A stretch of 64,000 bases of DNA from Lampris incognitus (lineage: Eukaryota > Chordata > Actinopteri > Lampriformes > Lampridae), in contig NC_079214.1 of the NCBI RefSeq assembly GCF_029633865.1, positions 24,093,373-24,157,372 of the forward strand. The letters are read 5' to 3'. Of the stretch, positions 49,004 to 61,505 are shown in pieces. The position numbers were made by a program, and so were the translations under genes. The notes beneath the pieces were generated by a model, which saw only the letters and a list, made by a program, of their open reading frames with translations, had not been told where the DNA came from and made no database searches. The first letter of the stretch is position 1, and every line of letters starts with the position of its first letter.

Positions 49004-49295
49004 ACTATTCCTCAATATGGCAATGGCCAGGTAACTTAAAGGTAGACCGTGTAGGATCTTCCTAAAAATCAATTTAGAAACTCATACAAACATAACCCCT
49101 TTCAATCATCACTTATGACCCAGTAGACGTGTGTGGCGGTGTCTGTATCTGCAGAGACCCTGTCCTCCGCCTGTATTGTATTTTTCTTATTTTGCTTTGT
49201 ACGGGACGCTTCTGGGCATTAACCTTTGGGCAGCAGGACTCTAAAAATGTTACAACCAGGTGCCAGATCAAGACTGTAAGCACGCATCCAAGAGG
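49004..49295. other. No recognisable gene or element
   Basis: Short spacer between the Penelope remnant and the coding fossil. Confidence 0.4.
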
Positions 49296-49482
49296 AAGTT
49301 ATGACAGTGGTGGACACAGCGCTGAAAAGATGTAAATATATCGAGGCGAAATGGGACAAAGCTCGTTCCAAAACGAGAGTGAATCTGGGGTTGGCTTTCA
49401 CCTACTGGTGAGCACTGAAGGAGAGGATGGGGATGATGAGCGATGCGGAGTTGGCCTGTACACTGGGAATTGTTCTGGCAAC
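49296..49482 (+). pseudogene. Coding fossil of unknown family
   Basis: The plus frame reads VVDTALKRCKYIEAKWDKAR, then SKTRVNLGLAFTYW, a stop, then ALKERMGMMSDAELACTLG. The pattern (Lys/Arg-rich helix, RVNxGxAFxxW, SDAEL) resembles a short domain that I associate with repeated teleost ORFs linked to transposons, but I cannot name the family with confidence. One in-frame stop (TGA after TYW) shows it is dead. A frame in another register across the same interval is a shadow. Confidence 0.4.
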
Positions 49483-51028
49483 AGCAGTCAGGGGGCATGT
49501 CCTTCTGATGTCATTGAGCTGGGGAGGAAGGGCCAACTTTGAATGTTGTGTTTACAAACTCCAACCGACAAATGCTGCTCGTTCTACCTTTTAAGTTTCA
49601 TAGTTTCTGAACGTTCAGTAAACTTTTCTTCAAGAAGCCCTTTGTGGTGAGTTGAAGGATGCTCACAAAATGTAAAAATAAATTATAGATTACTAACCAA
49701 GAGAAAAATTCGAAACGACTGCATTTCTATAGCGCTTTCCAAGTCAGAGGACTCGGTGCTTTACACAAAATGGCTACATTACATATATTACGGGTGGCTT
49801 CAGAGGGATTTGAACCCCTTATTTTTGGCAGTATCAGTGCCATGCTCAGTGTATATTCTGCCATAACACAAGGCCACTCCAGTGACTGAGGTACACAGGA
49901 CCATTATTAGGCTACACAGGATTTTAGGCTAAGTCATTTTGCTTACAACCAAAAGGTGAAAAAACCCATCAGTTGTCATTTGAGGCTGAATATGATGGAA
50001 TCACCAATCAGTATCGCTCTTGTCATTCTGAGTTTAGTAACTGTCTATTGCTTATTTGGCATTGATAAGTTAATTTCTGTTTTAGAGAATAATCTAACCC
50101 TATGGCAGCTGGATGTGGTACAAAACAGCACAGTCCTACATTACGGCTATATTAGTCCCAGTACCAATCACATAGGCTAATTCTTGCCAAAATTATTCAA
50201 GCGTTAAGCTTAAGCTCTACAATCTAACTCGACTGTCGAGGGCCAACAAGCCCCATGAGACATGGCTCTAATAATATTTACAGCAATGTCTCAGACAAAC
50301 CCACCCTATTGAAAAGTACAGTTAGATGTGTTGAATTCATCGGAGCATAATATCTACTTGATTAAAAATATGCAGTAGTAGTAGTAGTAGTAGTAGGTAG
50401 TAGTAGTAGTAATATCCTTGTAAATATGGTTTGCATTCAGTTTCTCCCCAAAATGGATTGTGTGTCCTTGAGGTCTAAAAAGATGATAAATTTACTTCTT
50501 GCTTCGTAAAACATTTGCAAGACTTTTTTTAAAAATGTTTTGAAAGTTGCATAGTTTACACCAGTGAGGATATGGCGCATTTCTGCCATCAACTGTTGAA
50601 TTGCATGAAACTTAGTGAAACAAGTGTTAACTCTCCCCTCCGACCGCAGCTTTCTCCACCTAGGAAGATCCTCACCAATATTTACCATCATTTCTTTCTT
50701 TGTCCTTTTGTTTTCTCCATTATGCTGTCAGGTTTATGTTTCTGTGTTTTAGTTGCAGCTGCTTCACCTCCTGTGGGTAATTTTTTCCCCCTAAATCAAA
50801 CTATTATTACATGATTAGTGAAACAAAACAATGTATAGAATAAGTCAAACTAATAATATGCTTGGGGTAAAACAAAAAAACACATGAAATGAATACATTT
50901 TTTTCATGTTTTAACAGCTTATTTTGTTATTACATTCAGCTACAGTGGAAATATATTGCTTAAGATCAACAAACAGTCCAGCAAATCCTGGCTTATTTGC
51001 AAATTTGGACTTACGGATGTAGAATGTA
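49483..51028. other. Unassigned DNA
   Basis: At about 49720-49880 there is a dispersed-repeat-like stretch (ATTTCTATAGCGCTTTCC, GGGATTTGAACCCC). A (TAG)n array lies at about 50376-50411. No gene seen. Confidence 0.45.
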
Positions 51029-51036
51029 GTTATCAC

Positions 51037-51684
51037 CAGTGTTGGGAGGGTTACTTTTAAAATGTATTCCGCTACAGATTACACAATACATGCCATGAAA
51101 TGTAATTTGTAACATATTCTGTTAGATTACTCAATGTGAGTAACGTATTCTAAATACTTTGGATTACTTTAACATTTTCTTACATTTTGTGTAACAGTAT
51201 ATGTAGCATTCACACAATACTACTTACTTGAGTAGACTATTCTGTTTCTTCTATTGTATCAACTGTCTGAATGCATTTGAGTTACCTTAAATAACAAAGG
51301 CTAGAAGAGTATGTAAACACAGAAGATCTATGATTTTTTTTTATATGGTTAAAAAAAAGAGAACTTTTCCATGCCCTTTTCTTTATTTCCATAGCTGTTA
51401 GAATGAAAAACCTTAGACAAAAGTGAAAATATAGCATACTGTTTTACTGAATTTACTGTTGAACTAACGTTTAGGTATCACTTTCACTGCCTTTTGTGTC
51501 ACAATCCTCTTAAAATAAGAATGGCACCAAAGAAAACAATTTAAGTAATCCATTAATTTCAAGAATGTAACTGTATTCTGAATACCATAAATTTAAATTG
51601 TAACTGTATTTGAATACAGTTACTCCTATTTAGTATTCTAAATACGTAACGCTGCTACATGTATTCCATTTCTTCCCAACACTG
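51037..51684. mobile_element. hAT-type MITE, 648 bp
   Basis: Ends CAGTGTTGGGAGGGTTAC and, inverted, CAGTGTTGGGAAGAAATG. Flanked by 8-bp duplications GTTATCAC (51029-51036) and GTTACCAC (51685-51692), one mismatch. The inner parts of the ends are also partly complementary (ATGTATTCCG / ATGGAATACAT). No coding capacity. Confidence 0.85.
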
Positions 51685-51692
51685 GTTACCAC

Positions 51693-52263
51693 ATATAGTT
51701 ATCACTGTTATACTGATCAACCGCTTACACTGATCAAAAGTCACTCGATGTAATTATTCCTCTATAGTCTATTAACACTGTTTAAACAATCTGATTGTTG
51801 TGATCAAAACATCCACTTAAAGTGATCATTTTAGGTCTTTCAAATTGTGCAATAGAAAAATTACATTATGTTTAAAACTAAGGAAATTCAGCTAATTTAA
51901 TGTTAAAATGTTTTATAATTTTTTCACGTACTCTCATGATACTTAATGACACTACCTCTGCTCTGAAAATCTGATTGAAATCACAAGACGGTCTAAAGAC
52001 CATAGGCTTACGCTCATTTTTAGGCCTCGGCTTTTGTTATTAAGAATGTACTTTAGATAATGCTAAGCAATGTTTCTGTAACCTCTTGTCCATTTTTTAA
52101 TTTCTGTTCGGAGCATTTGTGGCAGTAAAATCACCAACTGTGGGCTGTCTTTCAGTCAATTAAATCTAGTAAAATACAGATAATTTTGTTTTGTTACATT
52201 ATATTTATTTATAATGTGTACAATTGGATAAAAAAAAAAACTTCCGTCACTTTCCACTGTAGC
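51693..52263. other. No recognisable gene or element
   Basis: AT-rich. Confidence 0.5.
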
Positions 52264-52265
52264 TA

Positions 52266-53891
52266 CAGTGCATCCAGAAAGTATTCACAGCCCTTCACTT
52301 TCCTCACATTTTGTTATGTTACAGCCTTATTCCAAAATGGATTAAATTCCTTTTTTTCCTCATCAATCTCCATACAATACCCCATAATGACAAAGCGAAA
52401 AAAGGTTTTGTAGAAATTTTTGCAAATTTATTAAAAATAAAAAACTGATATTGCATGCACATAAGTATTCACACCCTTTACTCAGTACTTGGTTGAGGCA
52501 CCCTTGGCAGCGATTACAGCCTTAAGTCTTCTCGGGTATGAAGCTACAAGCTTGGCACACCTATATTTGGGGTATTTCTCCTATTCTTCTCTGCAGATCC
52601 TCTCGAGCTCTGTAAGGTTAAATGGGGAGCGTCGCTGCATAGCTATTTTTAGGTCTTTCCAGAGATGTTCAATGGGGTTCAAGTCTGGGCTCTGGCCGGG
52701 CCACTCAAGGACATCCCGAAGCCACTCCTTCGTTGTCTTGGCTGTGTGCTTCGGGTCGTTGTCGTATTGAAAGGTAAACCTTTCGCCCCAGTCTGAGGTC
52801 CTGAGCGCTCTGGAGCAGGTTTTCATCAAGGATCTCTCTGTACTTTGCTCCATTCATCTTTCCCTTGATCCTGACTATTCTCCCAGTTTCTGCCGCTGAA
52901 AAACATCCCCACAGCATGATGCTGGCACCACCATGTTTCACTGTAGGGATGGTATTAGCAAGGTGATGAGAGGTGCCTGGTTTCCTCCAGACGTGACGTT
53001 TGGCATTCAGGCCAAAGAGTTCAATCTTGGTTTCATCAGACCAGAGAATCTTGTTTCTCATGGTCTAAGAGTCCTTAAGGTGCTTTCTGGCAAACTCCAA
53101 GTGGGCTGTCATGTGCCTTTTACTGAGCAGAGGCTTCTGTCTAGTCACTACCATGAAGGCCTGATTGGTGGAGTGCTGCAGAGATGGTAGTCCTTCTGGA
53201 GGGTTCTCCCATCTCCACAGAGGAATGCTGGAGCTCGTGTCAGAGTGACCATCGGGTTCTTGGTCACCTCCCTGACCAAGGCCCTTATCTCCCGATTGCT
53301 CAGTTTGGCTGGGCGGCCAGCTCTAGGACGAATCCTGGTGGATCCAAACTTCTTCAATTTACGAATGATGGAGACCACTGTGCTCTTCAGGACCTTCAAA
53401 GCTGTAGAAATTTTTTTGTACCTTTCCCCAGATCTGTGCCTCGATACAATCCTGTCTCGGAGGTCCACAGAAGATTCCTTTGACTTCATGGCTTGGTTTC
53501 TGCTCTGACATGCACTGTCAACAGTGGGACCTTATATAGACAGGTGTGTGCCTTTCCAAATCATGTCCAATCAATTGAATTTACTACAGGTGGACTCCAA
53601 TCAAGATGTAGAAACATCTCAAGGATGATCAGTGGAAACAGGATGAACCTGAGCTCAATTTTGAGTGTCATAGCAAAGGGTGTGAATACTTGTGTACATG
53701 CAGTATTTCAGTTTTTTTATTTTTAATACATTTTCAAAAGTTTCTACAAAACCTTTTTCACTTTGTCATTATGGGGTATTGTGTGTAGATTGATGAGAAA
53801 AAAAAAGGAATTTAATCCATTTTGGAATAAGGCTGTAACATAACAAAATGAGGGGAAAGTGAAGGGGTGTGAATACTTTCCGGATGCACTG
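52266..53891 (-). mobile_element. Tc1-like transposon, copy 2
   Basis: 1626 bp between TA dinucleotides (52264-52265 and 53892-53893). Same family as 15288-16892, with ends CAGTGCATCCAGAAAG and, inverted, CAGTGCATCCGGAAAG. It keeps the segment that copy 1 lost to a palindrome. Confidence 0.92.
52484..53489 (-). pseudogene. Tc1-like transposase, degenerate (copy 2)
   Basis: Starts MKSKESSVDLRDRIVSRHRS at 53489, with helix-turn-helix STVVSIIRKLKKFGS and RPRAGRPAKLSNREIRALV. The catalytic part reads [33 protein letters not shown] and, in a second frame, [18 protein letters not shown] and [15 protein letters not shown]. All three acidic residues of the DDE triad are still recognisable, but at least two frameshifts (near 53250 and 52800) and an early stop after ICREE (near 52581) inactivate it. 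Confidence 0.88.
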
Positions 53892-53973
53892 TATATTGGT
53901 TAGATAAAACTTTGCTTTATAGCCTGTCCTGATTGATGCATCCAAATAAAACACAGTAAGGCCACGATCTTCC

Positions 53974-54297
53974 TTGTGGCACTGGCAGGTAGTGCCACCT
54001 CAGTGGCAGTTTGTGGCACCTCTGGCAGGTGGCAGCTTGTGGCAACTCTGGCAGGTAGTGGCAACTTGTGGCACCTCTGGCAGGTGGCAACTCAGTGGCA
54101 GCTTGTGGCAACTCTGGCAGGTAGTGGCACCTCAGTGGCAACTTGTGGCACCTCTGGCAGGTGGCACCTGCAACTGTGGCAGGTAGTGGCAGCTTGTGGC
54201 ACCTCTGGCAGGTAGTGGTACCCCAGTGGCAGCCTGTGGCACCTCAGTGGCAGCTTGTGGCATCTCACTGGCAGCCTGTGGCAACTCACTGTCAACT
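53974..54297 (+). repeat. GTGGCA minisatellite
   Basis: About 320 bp built from variants of GTGGCA[AC]CTCTGGCAGGTA and GTGGCA[AG]CTCAGTGGCAGC. It is open in several frames because the units are multiples of three, so long frames here are not genes. Confidence 0.9.
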
Positions 54298-54878
54298 AGG
54301 GCGCAGCCAAAGTTCTTGGTTTGTTTTCATGAAGGTCAGCAGCTGTAGGTCTTTTGTTATTTTCATAAGTCCGTTTTAGATGATAAGGTTTTACTTTAAT
54401 TAGTGTTTTATTTCGGATGGTTGTTGAGCAACCACTTTCTACACGTTTTTTTTCTCATTCATTTTACATGTAAATACTTCCACCAAGGAGGTTATGATTT
54501 TGCCCGTTTTGAAATAGAATCGAACAAAAATGCACTCTTCACGAGTCCTTCATGTTATTATTGCAAGAGTAAAACGGTGGTATGTAAACATAATCCTCTT
54601 GTTTTTTATTGTAAGAGTGAAATTGTTTTATGTAAACATAATTGTGTAAACACGGGTTTAAACATAATTGAGCAAACATAAGTTTAGTAACATGTAGGCC
54701 ACTTAATAGATAAAAAATAAAATTCTGAAAAACAGGTCCGCTACATGTTTTCACATTTTTGTTTACAAACTTGTTTGTTTTTTCATTTTCATTTTTCAAT
54801 TTTTCGTGACATCTAAGCAGCAACGGTGACAACTGACACTGACATAGTTGGGTCATGTGAATATTTAAGGAAAAGGAC
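54298..54878. other. No recognisable gene or element
   Basis: Contains a short repeated motif TGTAAACATAAT (about 54584 and 54632) with GAGTAAAACGG/GAGTGAAATTG neighbours, a diverged tandem duplication of about 48 bp. Confidence 0.45.
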
Positions 54879-55052
54879 GGCGCGCTCCGGTAGCGTACTG
54901 GTTAAGATGTATGCCTAATAACCGCAGTGTCCGTGGTTCGAATTCGACAGTTGACTTTTTCTGCATGTTGCCCCCCATCTGTCTCTCCCTTTATTTTTTC
55001 CGGTCATAGTCTACACTGCCTCTATAATAAAGGCATAAACTGCCTGTAAAAA

Positions 55053-55084
<32 letters not shown>
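54879..55084 (+). mobile_element. tRNA-derived SINE, short type
   Basis: GGCGCGCTCCGG head, A-box TAGCGTACTGGTTAAG (54891-54906), B-box GGTTCGAATTC (54935-54945), then CATCTGTCTCTCCC and a tail CTATAATAAAGGCATAAA followed by a (TA)n run to 55084. Distinct from the two larger SINE families. Confidence 0.7.
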
Positions 55085-55085
<1 letters not shown>

Positions 55086-55117
55086 CCTGAAAATATCTTA
55101 ATATTTTCTCCACTTAA

Positions 55118-55930
55118 TTTACTACTACTTTCAGCTGCTCCCATTAGGGGTCACCACAGCAGATCATCTGTTTCCATCTCTTCCTGTCCTCTGCATCTTC
55201 CTCTGTCAGACTCACCACATCCATAAACCTCCTCTTTGGCCTTCCTCTTTTCCTTTTCCCTGGCAGCTCCATATTCAGCATCCTTCTCCCAATATACCCA
55301 GCATCTCTCCTCCACACATGCCCAAGCCATCTCAATCTTGCCTCTCTTGCTTTGTCTCCAAATGGTCCAACTTGAGCAGTCCCTCTAATATAATCATTCC
55401 TAATCCTGTCCTTCTTCATCACTCCCAATGCAAATCTTAGCATCTTCAACTCTGGCACCTCCAGCTCCGCCTCCTGTCTTTTTGTCAGTGCCACTGTCTC
55501 CAAACCGTATAACATAGCTGGTCTCACAACCATCTAGTAAACCTTCCCTTTAACTCTTGCTGGTACCCTTCTGTCACAAATCACTCCTGACACTCTTCTC
55601 CACCCACTCCACCCTACCTGCACTTTCTTCTATACCTGTCTTCTGCAGTCCCTGTTTCTTTGGACAGTTGACCCTAAGTATTTAAACTCATAGACCCCAA
55701 GTATTTAAACTCATACACCCTCGTCACCTCTACTCCTTGCATCCTCACCATTCCAGCGTCCTCCCTCTCATTCACCTATAGGTATTCTGTCTTGCTCCTA
55801 CTGACTTTTATTCCTCTTCTCTCCAGTGCATACCTCCACCTCTCCAGGCTCTCCTCAACCTGCACTCTACTCTAGTCTCGCTACAGATCACAATGTCATC
55901 CGCAAACATCATAGTCCATTTTCTCCACTT
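55118..55930 (-). pseudogene. LINE reverse transcriptase and C-terminus, 5'-truncated
   Basis: On the minus strand it starts within the RT catalytic box (MMFADDIVICSE, FADD near 55906-55895), continues with ERWRYALERRGIKVSRSKTE and VRPAMLYGLETVALTKRQEA, and ends ELPGKRKRGRPKRRFMD and QMICCGDP before TGACCCCTAATGGGAGCAGC. Several frameshifts and stops occur before 55533; the last 130 codons are open. A 25-bp tandem duplication (CCTAAGTATTTAAACTCATA / CCCAAGTATTTAAACTCATA) sits at about 55673-55720. Clade not certain (RTE-like C-terminus). Confidence 0.75.
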
Positions 55931-56628
55931 GATAATAATAATAATAAATTTTATTTATATAGCACCTTACAAAACAAGGATACAATGTGTTTTAAAGAAC
56001 AAGATAAAATAATGCACACAGATACAATAACAAAACATAATAAAAAGATAAAGCATAAGACCTGTTCTGCTTTACAGATGAAAGTAAAACACAGTCAGGA
56101 TGAAAATCACAGGAACATAATTAACATAGAACATTGAACCTGATAAAACAGTGTATTATAAAAACAAGTGAAACAAAAGTGATAAGAGGAATATGTAATT
56201 GGCTGTCAAAAGATTTACTCAAACAAGCCTTCCTGTAAAATTAAGTTTTGAGAAGTGTGTCAGACTACTAGCTGCCACAGTAGTGCCACTAGCTTCCACA
56301 GCAGTGCCACTAGCTGCCACAACAGTGCAACTAAGATGCCATAGCAGTGGTACTGTTAGGTGGTATCCTCATGCACCAGTATTGATAAAGGGTACCAGTT
56401 TCAATATCAGTGTCAATAAATTCCAGACGATACCCAGCTCTAGTGGATAGACTGAGTTTTTGAGGCTTGGTGCTGGAGTTTGGATGAGGGAGCTGGTGAG
56501 TTTTAAAGGTGATTTTATTTGGTTTTTCCTTTAACTTGTGGATTTCATAAAACATATGAAAACTTATTTTTAGTTTTTCTCACGATCATCCTTGTTTGCT
56601 CTTTTTTTTCAAAATGAAGCCGCTTAAT
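55931..56628. other. Unassigned DNA with short repeats
   Basis: Starts with (ATA)n and TTTTATTTATATAGCACCTT, a dispersed fish repeat. At about 56268-56350 there are TGCCAC[AT]-type tandem units that are the inverse of the GTGGCA minisatellite. Confidence 0.5.
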
Positions 56629-58190
56629 GGCATGGTGGCGTAGTGGTTAGTGCTGTCGCCTCACAGCAAGAAGGTGCTGGGTTCGAACCCTGGGGTTGTC
56701 CGACCTTAGGGATCATCCCAAGTCATCCTCTGGGTAGAGTTTGCATGTTCTCCCGTGGTGCTCCGGTTTTCCCCACCATCAGAAAAGACATAAATTGTTC
56801 AATTCAATTCTATTTTTTATTGTCATTAAAAACAATGTGCAAGCACATGTTAAAAATGAAATGAGGGCTGTGGCTTCACCAAACAGTGCAAGACAGACAC
56901 AGACAAACACAGCAAACACAGTATAAGATATACACACATGAAGACCAAAAGCTAAAAATAAGTTAAAAAAAAAAAGAGCTGGAGTACAAAATATTTAAAA
57001 ATATCTACAGACATTCAGTGGGTAGCCAGGTTCAGGTGGGCAACAGCTTGTGGAAAGAAACTGTTTTTGAGCCTGGTAGTGCCGGCTCTGAGGCTCCTGT
57101 AGTGCCTCCCAGAGCGCAGGGGGGAGAACAGTCCATGGTTGGGGTGGGTGGGATCTCTGCTGATGCTCAGACCCCTTCGAAGGCAGCGTTTGTGATAAAT
57201 GTCTTTTATGGCTGGGAGCTGGGTACCGGTGATATGCTGGGCCGCCTTGACGATCCGCTGCAGAGCTTTCTGGTCTACTGAGGTGCAGTTGCCATACCAC
57301 ACTGAGATGCAGATGGTCAGGATGCTCTCTATGGTGCAGTGGTAGAAGTTGGTGAGAATTTTGGGGGGTAGACGGGCACTCCTCAGCCTCCTCAGGAAAT
57401 GTCCACGAAAGGTCCTCGCTGATGTGGACTCCAAGGAATTTAAAGCTGGATACACACTCCACTTCCACCCCATTGATGTGTATGGGGGAGTGGCTGAAGC
57501 TTCTAGACCTCCTGAAGTCCACAACCAGCTCCTTTGTCTTCTGCACATTAAGGACAAGATTGCTGGTAGTACACCATGATGTGAGGTGCTCAATCTCGTC
57601 TCTGTAGGCCATCTCGTCATTGTTGGTGATACGGCCAATGACTGAGGTGTCATCTGCAAACTTAACTATAACATTTGAGGGGTGAGTTGGCAGGCAGTTG
57701 TGGGTGAAGAGGGAGAAAAGGAGGGGGCTCAGAACACAGCCTTGAGGGGCACCTGTGCTGAGGGTCAGGGTGGAGGAGGAGTGGTCACCTAACCTAACAG
57801 ACTGAGGTCTGTTGGTCAGGAAGTCCAGGATCCAGTTACAGAGGGAGGGGTTGAGGCCGAGGGAGAGGAGTTTGGTGGTTAGTTTGGCGGGGATGATAGT
57901 GTTGAAGGCAGAGCTGTAATCTATAAACAGCATCCGGATGTATGTGTTGTTAAGTTCAAGGTGGGTCAGAGCAATGTATAGGGCAGTGGCAATGGCATCC
58001 TCAGTAGACCTTTTGGGACGGTAGGCGAACTGATGTGGGTTGGTCCTGTCTGTGGCCTTAACCAAGGCATGGCAAGACAAACGGGTTGGTCCCTGGGTGC
58101 TGCACAGTGGCTGCCCACTGTTCCTAGCTACATCGCTAGGATGGGTTAAATGCAGAGCATAATTTCCCCATGGAGATTAATAAAGTATAT
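56629..58190 (+). mobile_element. SINE type B split by a LINE
   Basis: The SINE head and core are at 56629 to about 56798 (TGGTTAGTGCTGTCGCC, GGGTTCGAACCC, AGAGTTTGCATGTTCTCC). Its tail resumes near 58060 (ACCAAGGCATGGCAAGAC, GGATGGGTTAAATGCAGAGC, TTAATAAAGTATAT). The LINE at 56799-58055 lies between. Confidence 0.8.
56799..58055 (-). pseudogene. Rex1-like LINE, 5'-truncated RT
   Basis: The minus-strand frame reads [55 protein letters not shown], the catalytic [11 protein letters not shown], and [15 protein letters not shown]. This is the RT of the Rex1/Babar group of teleost LINEs. After LSWT the original frame is lost (a frameshift near 57415); the continuing thumb sequence ([33 protein letters not shown]) reads in a second frame to about 57015. 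The 3' end has AATGACAATAAA and a TTGAATTGAA tail at 56799-56830. The RT lacks its N-terminus, as in most LINE copies. Confidence 0.88.
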
Positions 58191-59791
58191 CGAAATCAAA
58201 AAATCAAAAGAAAAAAAAAAATATATAATCAAAGCAAGGCAAAGTGTGAAACCGCAAAAAGTCTAAACATCTGGTCAAGGCCCATTTGAATAACGCTACG
58301 TTGACTTTCCTCCTCCCGGAGTCAGTCTATGGGTGTTTTCCTCCTTTAAATTTCCAGTGTGTTTCACAAGGACCTGCTGCTGGGCAGATAGCTGAGTGGC
58401 TGGCCACTTTTTAAATTCTTACATTTGTCTTTAAAGTTGTCTTTAAAGTGGCTCTATCTCTTTTCTCTTATTGCTGCTTAATTGGGACGCATGCTCGTCT
58501 CATCTTCCTACCTAATCGCATGCAGTCAGAAGAACCCCAATAAGATCTTTGGCTCTCAAGCTTAATGCTGAATGTGAAAACGGACGGCCTTATTGCAGCT
58601 ACACCCACAGCTTTTCCCTTGAAACTGCTTGCCATGCATTCAGCCGGTAGCTTAGCCTAAGCTTCTACCCTGAATGCCAATGTGCTGAGTTCATTTTAAG
58701 GGGTATGACAGAGATTTTTCTGTGAGGTGTGAAAGGGAAATATTTATTTATTTATTGTAAAAAAATATTTTGTGTGCATGTATGTGTGTGTGTAAAAAAA
58801 AAAAATTCTATAGAGAGAGATGTTTTCACTCTAGTTCCTAAGTGCAGACAGTTATCACTAGGTGTTGAACAATTTTATATTTTTTTAAAATCTATCCTTA
58901 AGGCATTTAAAAGATGGAGACTTAATTGAGTTTAAAATTGCATAGGCTTCAAACACCAAACATTTGGCTGTTTCTGTTTAACTTAAAGACAGTGAATATG
59001 ATTAAACAAAATAATGATCACATCTGAAAGCAATTCGTGAAGATTTATCATGACAAATGCTTAATAAATACTCTGACTATTATCTGGGATTGAATGACGT
59101 GTAGCAAATTTAGTCTGTTGCTGTTTATTCTCCTTGAAAAATAAATCAGTGAATTTAGATGTCACATGTTAGCTTTCATCTCTTTGCCGTAGACTTTGTT
59201 TAAACAAACACACACACACACACACACACACAAAGGGGATGGATGGGTAGGGTGGGGGACTAAAGCCAGAGGGCACTTTGCAACAATGGCTTTAGCCTTT
59301 GACCTGTTTTAGAGTTTGTTTTACATCACCTATTTTGGTTTCAAAAGAATCATGTTTAGGCTTGTACTTGCAGGGATACAACAGCCACATTTTCAGTGCT
59401 TCTTTTGCTATGAAGGATGTCGACAGTTTTCCTTCCCCCCGTTTTCTTTCTTTTTATGGTAGCAAATGCCATATGTTCTGTATAGAATAATTGTCTATTT
59501 TGTTATTGTGAGGGTTTATACTGCTGAGAATCGCTTTCCAACCAGCACTTAAAAACACTTTCCAGGGATTTTCGATTGTAATGGAGTGTAGGCAAACACA
59601 AACAATGGAACAAATAAATGCAGTAAACATCCCACTCTTAACAGTTGTTCGACGAAGATGCGAAAAAGTTGTCCTTTTTCCAAATAGTTGTTTACTTAGC
59701 TTCGCCCCTCCACCTACACGTTAACACAATTGCACAGACTCATTCATTCACTCATAATTTTTCTCATTTTCTACCACCACCCCCCCCCCCC

Positions 59792-59827
<36 letters not shown>

Positions 59828-61012
59828 TGACGCAGGCGTGGTCACAGACACACAGACACACACACACACACACACACGCACACACAGACATATACGTAGC
59901 TTCTTCCTCCTCCACTGGAACTCACAGCCCTCCCAAGCTCCAGCCTGGACTGATAATTTATAGGCGGCCTGAAACTCCCACCTGACTTATCCCATGGAGG
60001 AGAGCAGTGAAAATGTCAGGAGTTTAGTTAGGGCTAGAACACGTGAACACATGCAAACATCAGGCTTCTCGTGCAGTAGCTCCCCAAGGGCAGCTCGCTA
60101 CCGCTGGGCCGTTATCGCTGCTTGTGATTTTTACACCAGAGGACAGCAGGAAAATAAAAACAACTCTGTCTCTCCCCATCCCTTGGCTCAGTGCCGCAGT
60201 AGGCCTGACTTGTAAAGGGTTTACTGTTCATTGGGAACCAGGAGTAAAATTAGCAGCTAGCATGGCTAGCAATGCCTTTCAGCAAGGTCACAATGAAAGT
60301 ACCGCAATCAACCTCATAAAGTAGTATGTCACAAGGTTTTATTCTCTATATATTTTTTGCAGTCGGATAATGATGCAGTCTGATTTTATTATAATGCAGT
60401 CATATTATTGAGTTTTATTGAGGGCCCTGTGTAGACTTAATTGATGCAAATGTGGTAGGGCTCCTTCAAAAAGGTGTTTAATTAATGAGTCTTTACAATG
60501 AGATTTGACCCAAACTCATATATTGATTCAACACCATGCATCCTCATATTTTTCTCATGTTTCAATCAAAAGAAGAGGTGGTGTAAAAGGCTATCGATAA
60601 TGATCTCATATACAGCTCAAACTTGGTTGGATTCATGGTGCATTTGTTTTGGCTCCAGTTTTTGCCTGTACTCATTAACTTTTGCTCTGCATAGACATAG
60701 CAGAGCTTGTCATGAATAATCCAACTGTGCTGAGTCTGGGTTGCTTTCACCTTTGGGCAATTAGAGGGGTTTGTCTGGGCCAGGGATGGTTCACCCTGAG
60801 AATTCGGTATGCTTAGCAAGTACAAGAGTTGTTCCCAAACTCTGCAGCACACCAAAAACAGCAGTCTTGAGTCTACTTAAAAGTAGGGGTCTGCTTTTCG
60901 TTTCATGTGAACAGTACTGTTTGTGGTTGGTATGAAAGTGATCAAATTGGTGTAATTTGAGGAAGTTAACTTGTATTGATTCCATGTATTTTGCTGGATT
61001 GTCATATAGTCC
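58191..61012. other. No gene recognised; several (AC)n arrays
   Basis: (AC)n at about 59209-59231, C-run plus (AC)n at about 59780-59823, and (AC)n at about 59856-59885. The rest is non-coding by inspection. Confidence 0.5.
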
Positions 61013-61270
<258 letters not shown>

Positions 61271-61436
61271 CATTTCCCCAAAATGAGCAGCAAGGCACAG
61301 CTGTGATCAACAGACAAAACCACGTTTTTGTTCCAAGTGTGGAACTCCTACAAGTATGGAGCAGCTTGACTGCATGGGATATATCCAGGCAGAACCGCTG
61401 TTCATTGTGTTCCACATTTTGATAGTGGGAACAAAT

Positions 61437-61505
61437 GGATTCAGATTCAGACAACTTTATTTATCCCAGAAGGGCAATTCAATTTCACAATCTCCCCAAA
61501 TCATA
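61437..61505 (-). mobile_element. LINE 3' tail
   Basis: On the minus strand: GAAATTGAATTGCCCTTCTG, GGATAAATAAAGTTGTCTGA, then an ATCTGAATCC tail. The layout (AATAAA-like signal then short tandem tail) matches Rex1-like or related fish LINE ends. How far it extends to the right is unclear. Confidence 0.5.

Noticed and set aside
48630..49039. Plus-strand frames across the Penelope remnant
   Set aside because: They are antisense shadows of the GIY-YIG reading on the minus strand.
53917..54379. Several overlapping open frames of 60-80 codons
   Set aside because: They all arise from the GTGGCA minisatellite, whose unit lengths keep frames open.
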